Shown: positions 56,328 through 64,000 of the stretch, one piece after another | Layout: each line of letters begins with the position of its first letter | Numbering within the stretch: position 1 is the first letter of the stretch | Source: Reticulascus tulasneorum | Taxonomy: Eukaryota; Ascomycota; Sordariomycetes; Glomerellales; Reticulascaceae | Assembly: GCA_001557505.1 (NCBI GenBank) | Contig: LSAX01000004.1 | Span: 434,001 to 498,000, forward strand | Length of the DNA stretch: 64,000 bases | Direction: 5' to 3' | The notes under the pieces: model-generated | What the model was told of the DNA's origin: nothing | Seen by the model: only the letters and a program-made list of their open reading frames with translations | Databases searched by the model: none | Made by a program: the position numbers and the translations under genes

Positions 56328-59202
56328 TTAATAGCTGCGACCAAACATGGTCCATGATTTCGCGAGCGCGCTGCATTCTGGACTCAAACACTTCGTCTCG
56401 CCTTGAACAATACCCTCTGGCTAGATTGTACATGAAACGTCAGCGCCTCGTCTTCACTTGTAGTTATGCCGAGATCTACGGTAGAAGGGCATTCACCTGT
56501 TCAAATGGAATACACAAACTCTTCATTCCCATACTGGGCAGTTTCAGACCGTCAGGTCCTAGTTCCTGAGTGTCGCTTTTTGTGATTTCCTTGATTCGCT
56601 CTTCGCACGCTGGTTCCTCGCAAAATGGAATGAGCACTACGTTACGTGCGTCCAAGGATGGAATAACCTTCGACCAGTCTGTGAGGACCAATCGATGGGA
56701 CCTGAAAATCGCTTCTGCTTTCTCGTACATATCCTTCTGGATCGTCTCGAGCAGAGCGGGGACTTGCGTGGCGAGATCGGCGATGGGAATTGTTCCTTTG
56801 AAGCCGGTGTCACGGCGAGCATAGGTCACAACCGAGGCGGCAGCGTCCTTAGGCCCAAACTCGAGGCGTAGAGGAACGCCTTTCATTTCCCAATCAGCAA
56901 ATTTGAAGCCGGGAGTGCTGGAAGATTGACTCTGGTCAGCGTTTTGCAAGCAGAGGAAACAAAGACGCCACCGTTATCTCAACTGTCTGAACCAAGCTGG
57001 AGGGTTGCAAAGTCTCGCCATTTGCAGAATGTTAAACTGAAATTGTACTTACTAGCCTTCGCGATCGTCAATCTCGGCGAGAACTTTGGCCTTCTTCAAA
57101 GTGGCTCTAATCTCATCGACTTGCTTGAAGTGTGCTGTTCGCTCTTCGGGGGTTGTCTTGACGGTTATCCCGACAGGAATTATGATTGCTTGGATCTTGG
57201 ATACTCTAGGGGGGAGAACAAGGCCTTTGTCATCACCGTGCAACATGACCATGACGCCAATAACTCGAGTTGACAAGCCCCTATTTCCAAGTTCACCCTG
57301 TTAGCAAAGTGCCCTGCTGGAGTATCACGACTCAAAACCTTGCAATAACATAGATATTTCTTGCGGAGACAGAACGCCATCCGCAATGATCTTGTTTTGA
57401 CATTGGAAATAATCCGCTTTGCGGGCATACGTACCAAGAGTTCTGCCACACAAATAGCTTTTCTCCCTTCTTGTCTGGATCCTCCACCGTGATATCGAAC
57501 ATCTTGCTGAAGTTCTGTCCGAGGGCGCTAAGGTACTGTTAGTCGCAGGCTCGTGCGTGTGCGGGGCTTGCTGGACAATCTATACTGGGAATACATACTG
57601 AGATGTTGCGCCCTGGATTCCTCGCCCGTTTGTTGGAATGTAGCCTTCACAAGTTGACGTCCAGTAGCCGCCCGCGAACTTTTCGTTCTCGGTTTTTCTA
57701 GACAGTTTTGAGTAGTTAGTACAGATTCTGATCAAGCGTAATGCGACAATGTCGGCTGGTTGTGCAGAGGAAATTAATAGCATTGACAGAACTTGCAATA
57801 CAGATAGCAAGATGGGTAAACATACTTGCCACGCACAACTGGCACTGCCAACAATTGCTATGGACTCTCTTTTAGTGATGCCTTAGTTGACGGGGTGTTG
57901 GCCATACCTCGTAGACCCCAGCGTAGAGTTCAAGGATTTCAAGCACTTCCTTTTCAGCTAGCTCTTCCGTGAGGTGAGCACTGCCGGCACATTAGCTACA
58001 TCTTGGGAAACGAAATAGGACGACAGACGTGTGTCCTTCTTGCCAGAGAAACTCTCTTGTTCGAAGAAAGGGGGTTGTTTGTTTGGCCTCCCACCGAACC
58101 TTTTGCATGGACATCTTGCGTTAGTTTCGTAGATATGAAGAAGTACTCGGGGTTACTCACAACTGAGTTCCACTGATTCAATCGTAGTGGAAGGTCACGA
58201 TGAGACCTAATCCATTTCGAGTAGTAAGGGTACCTGTAGCTGTGATTAGCATACTATCATAGAGGCAGTGCCAAATGAACATACATAACGGCTTCGGATG
58301 TAGGGCGGACTGCAACTGGGACCTATTTGGCGACCGCCTTAGTTAGCGAGCCCGAGGCAGAGGCTCAGGTGAAATGGAGCTAGAACCTCTAAGTCTTTGT
58401 CTCCTCTAGGTGATGTTAGTCTTCACTAGGCCAAGGCTAGCTGAATCTGTGGAACCTACGCTCTTGTCACCCATGCCAGTTCCGGAGCGAATCCCTCAAC
58501 ATGGTTCCTATTTGCCGAGCAGTCAGCAACTGCATCTCTCAAGATATAGCTGTTCCTTCCCCATTCGTGTCGTGATCGTCACGTTCTGGAAAGTCTCTCG
58601 CTTCGATGAGGACGGTGGGGAACATACTTCTCCTAGATATGAAGTAAGCATCTGCCTCAAAGGTCTGCACAAAGCGCAATCGAAGAAATTACTTACCTTT
58701 TCTAGCGATTTGGAAGACAAGAACATAGGGAAGCTCGTCTCCTCTACCCCCAAGTCTTGAATCCTCTCTTGAAACCACGAGCGAATGACATTCCAGATAT
58801 GCATCGAGGCAGCTACCCGATTCTTAGTATAAGTTGTATCAGTATTAATCATCGGAGGGGAATGTCTCACGGCGGAGGATGAAGAAGCCAGAAATCTGTC
58901 AGAATATCAGGTTAGCGATCGGCGAAGTGTGTAGGGATATTAGAGGGGCCACCCTTTACCTCCGAGTAGTATTCCACAAGCTCAGCTTTGATCACCAGAT
59001 CCTGATACCACTGGCTGAAATTGGTTTCCTTGGAGGCAGTCATGCCGATGATCTCCTTGGACTCGTCGGCCTTCTTGCTACCTCCTCCAACGACAAGACC
59101 TTTGGCTTGCTTAGCAGCTTTCTCAGCTTTGGCAGTGGCTAGCTTGGCCTGCTTTTCGGCCTTCTTCAGCGCGCTTTTCGATGGTCCTTGTTCCTCTTCC
59201 AT
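56328..59202 (-). CDS. cytosolic prolyl-tRNA synthetase
   Basis: Sixteen exons join to 557 residues; each boundary was checked by phase: about 59202-58960, 58896-58872, 58812-58697, 58632-58628 (5 nt), 58507-58460, 58405-58387, 58322-58285, 58233-58161, 58099-58029, 57980-57908, 57857-57826, 57697-57599, 57524-57435, 57280-57053, 56917-56497, 56420-56328. Some ends may be off by one base. Class II motifs are present: [14 protein letters not shown], motif 2 [13 protein letters not shown] and motif 3 [17 protein letters not shown]. An anticodon-binding domain follows, then the eukaryotic C-terminal domain with CLSPECS and the end [11 protein letters not shown]. The Lys/Ala-rich N-terminus ([13 protein letters not shown]) has no mitochondrial presequence. 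It charges tRNA-Pro with proline in the cytosol. Confidence 0.93.
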
Positions 59203-59818
59203 GATTGTTGTTCTAGTGTGGATTCGCGTGGGAAGGTTCGAGGGACGGTGGGGAGTTTAAATTGTGTCAAGAGTGCATAGATTTGTGACTCAATTGGATA
59301 AATCTGTGACTCAATGGAGGGGTACCTTACCTTATGGAGGGGTAATTGGGTATCAAAGGTGTGCCACGTGACTACCCCAGACCAGTGAGATAAGATAAGA
59401 AAATCGATTTCCTGTATGTACATGCGGCCAGCCAGAATGTCGAAGCTTACCGGTATCACGTTCAGTTTGGCCTGGTTTCCATGATACCAGGCCCAACGCT
59501 TCCTAAATTGTCCTGGCTAGCTCATTCGGGTAACCCTAACTTCTTGTGAGGCTACAGACTGTTTTGAAGGCGTTGCTACCGAATCCAGACTCGCAATGAC
59601 TGTGTTTCAGGCAGCACCATGTGGTCCCCTGTTGGGGTGGGGAGCTCTGCACCTGTTTTCGTCCCACCAAACTGATGAGCCGGCGCTGGTGGAATTGATA
59701 TAAGCGCTGGAAACTCTCTCTTCAGGGTGGAAACGATATGTCGCAAAAAGGGAAAACAAGCAAGGCAGGTAACATTCGATTGGCAGTTTATTAGTGACCC
59801 AGAGGCCCGAAATTCCGC
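59203..59818. promoter_or_regulatory. prolyl-tRNA synthetase promoter region
   Basis: It contains two TGACTCA sites inside a duplicated element (listed separately) and the 3' flank of the neighbouring Zn2Cys6 gene. No gene is seen. Confidence 0.5.
59278..59345. promoter_or_regulatory. duplicated element with two TGACTCA (Gcn4/CPC1-type) sites
   Basis: A direct repeat of about 20 bp (ata-at-tgtgactcaat-gg) occurs twice, placing TGACTCA at 59286-59292 and 59307-59313, 21 bp apart (two helical turns), about 85-110 bp upstream of the synthetase start. An atggaggggta repeat follows (from about 59313 and 59334). In Neurospora and Aspergillus the general amino-acid control factor acts through such sites on many amino-acid genes. 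Confidence 0.6.
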
Positions 59819-61489
59819 CTAGAACAAGATCGGCTTCATGTCCACGGCAGCATGGGCCGCGAACGCATACGGTCTATCAAAGCAAGCATCCCAACCCGTC
59901 TCTCCCGAGGCCCAGAATCTCTCAAGAAGATCCTTCGCTGTCAGTGGCACATATGTGCCGAGATAACGGCTCATCTCTCGCAGCTGCTGCTCAACGAAGA
60001 CACGCAGGGCCGCGCCGCCATTTACGGCTTCCACGCCGAGCACGACCAGCGGCCAGAGCACGAATCTTTTGATGCTTGGAGATGACAGCGCTTCGTTGAG
60101 AAGCGCATGCAGAAGCTGGCTGTCTGCGATGCGCCTGGCTCTCAGTGGGGAAGTTGTGGGTAGAACTGACAGGCTTTGCAGAGAGGACGTGCAGTACATC
60201 GCCACGGAGATCTGATATATGCTTCCCAGAAGTATCCAGGCCTCTTTCAAGGCGGGCTTTTGCTCGGCCCATTCTTCAGGCGAGAATCCACCGATACGGT
60301 TCACAATTTCATATGCTTCATGCAAGAGACCCTCGTCCTCCTCAGTAGGTATCGTGGCTCGCATTCGAAGATGATTAATCTTGATGACCTCGGCGAACAG
60401 GACCGGTGGACACATTTGGAAAGAGAAGACTTCACGGCCATAGTGATCTAGTAAGAACTCGAGTTCTTCAAGATGCGAGCCGGTCATGTAGAGGTCTGTG
60501 GCAGGGCATGTTGTGTTGCCGATAACTGCAACACTATTTGAGGTCAGCCTTTGTGTCATTTTGAAGCACAGCAGTATGTCCGAGACCACATACAAGATGA
60601 AACAAAGAAGCGGCGACTCTAGCTTTCTGGATCTGGCCAGTACGCGGAAGCCGCCGCGTAGCGCAATTAATCTCTGGGCTCCCTCTAGATGGTATCGCCA
60701 GCTAAGCGAAGCTCCTTGTTGGACCTGTGGTAGGCGTTGAATCAGCATGCGGCATTGTTCCCATCTGTTTACAGAGGGGCGACTCACATCAGCGAGCAAA
60801 AATGATATGATTCCGGCAACGACGACATCACTCGTACGCTTCTGATCCGCGCTGATATCCTCGTTGAGAGACCGGATGGCGCTGCCCCGGTACCTGTAAA
60901 AGACCTCGGCTAAGGCGCTACAATGGGGGTCGTCCCTTGTTCGGTTGATTCGGTGGCTGAGAACCATGCATATAAAACTAAGAAGAAGATGAACGGGGCA
61001 TCTAGGAACATACAGAAGATGTGTGGGTGAAAGAAGGTATATGTGCGGATTTGGCCCAAGTTCATGGATAGGGATCAGGTCCTGGTATATGCAGGTATTG
61101 ACTGTTCGATTTAGTTAGTCTTATGGGGAAGACGGGGGGCTTTGGGGGGCCCACTTACAGTATTCTGCAGCCTGGGCCACGGCACAGATCTCGGTAGTCA
61201 TCTCGAAACGAGGGATGGATAACTCATCAGTCCTGCGAGATATCCCAGACATGGCCCTAGCAACTGTGTCCTCGTGATCGTTCTTAGCTTTATCAGATGA
61301 AGTCCACTTGAGCTTTTGATTTCTAGATACTACTCTGCCTGGTGTGAGCCACCTCAACGGCTTCGCATCTTCGTATCCCGGACATGCGACTCCAGATGCA
61401 GAACACCCATTGCATGCTGGACGAGCCGAGTCACACACTCGGCGGCGTCTGAGACATTCCCAGCAGTGGCGCCTTTGAAGCTTATTCAT
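59819..61489 (-). CDS. Zn2Cys6 transcription factor
   Basis: Exons 61489-61159, 61101-60788 and 60724-59819 give 516 residues. The zinc cluster opens the protein: CWECLRRRRVCDSARPACNGCSASGVAC in halves CWECLRRRRVC and CNGCSASGVAC (spacing 2-6-6-2-6). A fungal factor domain follows (NTCIYQDLIPIHELGPNP; LAEVFYRYRGSAIRSLNEDI; WRYHLEGAQRLIALRGG). The second intron (60787-60725) is 63 bp, stop-free and in frame, and its removal restores the family text LLADVQQGAS. It is nuclear; targets are unknown. The true start is the ATG at 61489, as the frame upstream has no better one. Confidence 0.85.
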
Positions 61490-62038
61490 GTCTGCTCTCG
61501 TCTTCAATCATTCCGCCTCGATTGTTGCGATTGTGATATGTAGACATCAGGACAGAACCCGTTGTGGGTAATATGAACTATACCAGTAAGGTAGTAAAGG
61601 AGACGCGCTGGAGTACGCTGTAGCACAGCTTACGTACCACCACTTTTTATGTCATCAGTTCGGCGCGGATCATCCAAGAGCGTGCTAAAAGTCTTGGCCT
61701 TTTTTTATCCTATTTGGGCCAGATGCCACAGGGCACAGGCCAGCATAGTGGGGCCCTAAACTCGGGGGGACCAATGATAGAATCCTCCAAATCATAGTAG
61801 GAGAGCATTGATATCCAGCCTCTTGCCCTTGGAAATCATATTTCAAGGTTCGTCAGGGGCAGTAATATGTTTGGCCTCCACTAGACGCGTAATCATTGAA
61901 GGAGGATCAAAGAGATAAAAGAAAAGCTTGTCCATGTGTTCATGAAATATCAAGTTTGAAAGCAACATTTATCACCTGCGACATCAGAAGAGTCGGAACA
62001 AAACTACTCTCGCCAAAGACTTACAATCTTGCTCCAAG
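61490..62038. promoter_or_regulatory. divergent promoter region (Zn2Cys6 factor / RTA1-like gene)
   Basis: About 550 bp between divergent genes. No gene or distinct motif was recognised. The pairing regulator-plus-RTA1 repeats the layout at 34.0-37.0 kb. Confidence 0.4.
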
Positions 62039-63215
62039 ATGGACGGAAAGCCTGGTCAGAACTCCAGTATATCCTACTCACAGCGTTTCCATTGACATAT
62101 AGTAGTGGCTGGAAGTCTCTTCGTTTATGCTCCTAACAAGGCGGCACCAATCTTCTTCACCATCGCGTTCGCCATCTCTGCGGCAGGCCATATCTGGCAG
62201 TGTTAGTGAGTGTATCATGGTCCCTACCGTAACAGAATCATATATCTAATGCGTAGGATCAGTCACTACAAATCCTTTAAGCTGATCGGATTACACCCGC
62301 TATGTGCAGTGATGCTTACTGCCGGCTATGGTTTGCGGGAATACGGGGCTTTTAACTACTTGTACAGCAAGCAAAATCTGATAGTATTCATCATGAGTCA
62401 GGTATTCATATTCGTATGCCCGTGAGTGGTACCTCCGGCGGACTGGTTCTTCAGATCCCGACTGATTATATCTCTCTCTGCATAGTCCCCTTCTCGAACT
62501 CGCCAACTACCACGTCCTGGGCCGAATATTGCACTACGTGCCGCACCTCGCACCTCTTCCTCCTGCTAGAGTTCTGTCTACCTTCGGTGGCCTGATCGCT
62601 ATCGTGGAGGTCTTAAACTCGTTGGGAGTATCCTTGTCCGCCAACCCGTCATCAACCCAGAGCTCGCAGGAACTAGGAAAGCATTTGTCGCTAGCCGCAC
62701 TCGCGATGCAACTTGTTGTTATCGTCATATTCGTCCTCCTTGCGGCCATCTTCCATTGGCGGTGCAGCAAAGCAAAAATAAAGGCCATGGCCGTCTCGAC
62801 GCCTCTGATCACGCTATACATCAGCATGGGGTTAATCTTCGTTCGCTGCATCTACCGCCTAGTAGAACATTTGGGCAACACGGCCGTGCACCTCGATGAC
62901 CCTGAATCACTGATGAACCTGACTCCCATTTTGCGGTACGAGTGGTATTTCATGGTCTTCGAGGCGACCTTAATACTCATGAACTCTGTTCTGTGGAATA
63001 TATGGAATCCCGGTCGGTATCTGCCCAGGGACCACCACGTATATCTGGCGGAGGACGGCAGGACTGAATGTCGTGGAGAAGAGGGGGAGGATGGTCGGCC
63101 ACTGATAGCTAAGGCCGGCCACATACTCACGTTTGGCTTCTTTTTTGGCAAGAAGAAGCAGGATCGGTCATTCGAGGAGCTCCATGAGTACCCAACTGCT
63201 AATAGCCATGCTTAG
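62039..63215 (+). CDS. RTA1-like seven-helix membrane protein
   Basis: Exons 62039-62054 (16 nt), 62103-62205, 62263-62421 and 62486-63215 give 335 residues with matching phases. The start MDGKPVVAGSLFVYAPNKAA is rebuilt across the first intron. Conserved marks are GHIWQCYHYKSFKLIG, GYGLREYGAFNYLY, the VFIFVCPPLLELANYHVLGR stretch, LSTFGGLIAIVEVLNSLG and the late RYEWYFMVFEATLIL helix. Seven hydrophobic helices are counted, with a charged cytosolic tail. The loop between helices 6 and 7 carries LVEHLGNTAVHLDDPESL. Role as in other RTA1 proteins: lipid translocation or drug resistance at the plasma membrane. Confidence 0.9.
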
Positions 63216-64000
63216 CTCGGACTTCTCGGACGCACGCAGTCCATCTAATTCGGGCATTCCCTTTACCGCTTGAGATAGATACAGAGTGAACGAGTGCATC
63301 TTGATTGGTCAAACATCGTTGGTTAGATCGTGTCTGGAATCTCGATCCAAGAGCAAAGTATTGTCCACCGCGTCACCAGTTTCGGCTGCCTTGGAGAGCT
63401 GGGAAAGCATCCGATGAGAATAAAGCAGGGCAAAGAGTTGCCAGGAATCTTTCGACATGATCTAAGCGAGTAGGCGAGCCCTAAAATGGCCGAGACGGGG
63501 TAGTAGGTTACGAAGGCTGATGGACGAGTGTTGTGGTAGGCGAAGCCGCCGCTGCTACTATATCTGTACTGTACTGTCAACCTGATATCGGGTCACGCTC
63601 GCCGCAGCGCATGCGAGCACTACGACATCACCTTACATCGCAGCTTTGATGGATGTGAAAGTGGAAGCTTGATACTGAAGTACATACTTATTTGCCTACC
63701 AACTGTGGGGACGCACACCCTGGCGCCAGCAACAAATTCAAAACAAAGCAACTAGCTCGGGCTTATATTACGATGGGGACAATCCATTTCTCAAAGCAGT
63801 AAATGGCTGGCCTTGCAAGATCCCTACCTATCGTAGTAGCGCGTAGTGCTAAGCCGACTTGGACTCTTTGGGCGTGCTTACCAATTCTAGCGCATATGCA
63901 CCCGCCAAGCAGCCGACTTGCCTTGCATCGCAGAGGACGCCCCCCTCCCTTGCCAGGGCTTTTTGATATCTCTAATAATTATTACGAAGGATTCATTTGT
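63216..64000. other. right-edge non-coding region
   Basis: No gene, repeat or RNA was recognised. A minus-strand frame at 63323-63580 has no features. A gene could start beyond the edge. Confidence 0.45.

Overview
The window is nuclear DNA of a filamentous ascomycete (Pezizomycotina, probably a sordariomycete). Short GT-AG introns of about 50-200 bp interrupt most genes. The gene families are typical of moulds: Zn2Cys6 regulators, a HET-domain protein, RTA1-like membrane proteins, LysM/WSC wall proteins, a GPI-anchored cutinase-family esterase and a LaeA-like methyltransferase. No transposon, rRNA, tRNA or CRISPR array was recognised. Gene models were built by reading frames across splice sites; most close in phase and give full-length family proteins.

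Left part (1-3.4 kb): the 3' part of a C2H2 zinc-finger gene cut by the window edge, then an HSL-type alpha/beta hydrolase that keeps its oxyanion-hole, Asp and His motifs but has Gly where the catalytic Ser should be. From 3.4 to 16.6 kb lie four consecutive genes for secreted proteins: a modular protein with seven LysM and three WSC domains, an astacin-like zinc protease, a GH18 chitinase with chitin-binding modules, and, divergent from the chitinase, an SGNH hydrolase with a Cys-rich tail. They look like a chitin/cell-wall handling island.

Middle part (17-43 kb): a LURP-one/tubby-like protein, a 14-helix DHA2 drug-efflux transporter, a promethin/LDAF1-like lipid-droplet protein, an 81-residue secreted six-cysteine protein built from three tiny exons, an unknown conserved-looking protein, the dynein-adaptor subunit FHIP, a GPI-anchored CE5 esterase, two Zn2Cys6 regulators around an RTA1-like gene, and the divergent vitamin B6 pair pdx-2/pdx-1 sharing a promoter with a TGACTCA (Gcn4/CPC1-type) site. 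A decayed ankyrin-type stretch may lie at 42.8-43.8 kb.

Right part (44-64 kb): a P450, a LaeA-like methyltransferase and a pisatin-demethylase-like P450 in a row (tailoring-type genes with no visible backbone synthase), a long HET protein, a 16-exon cytosolic prolyl-tRNA synthetase with an inferred 5-nt microexon and a duplicated TGACTCA element upstream, a Zn2Cys6 regulator and a second RTA1-like gene. Intergenic gaps are 0.3-2 kb and mostly show nothing recognisable.
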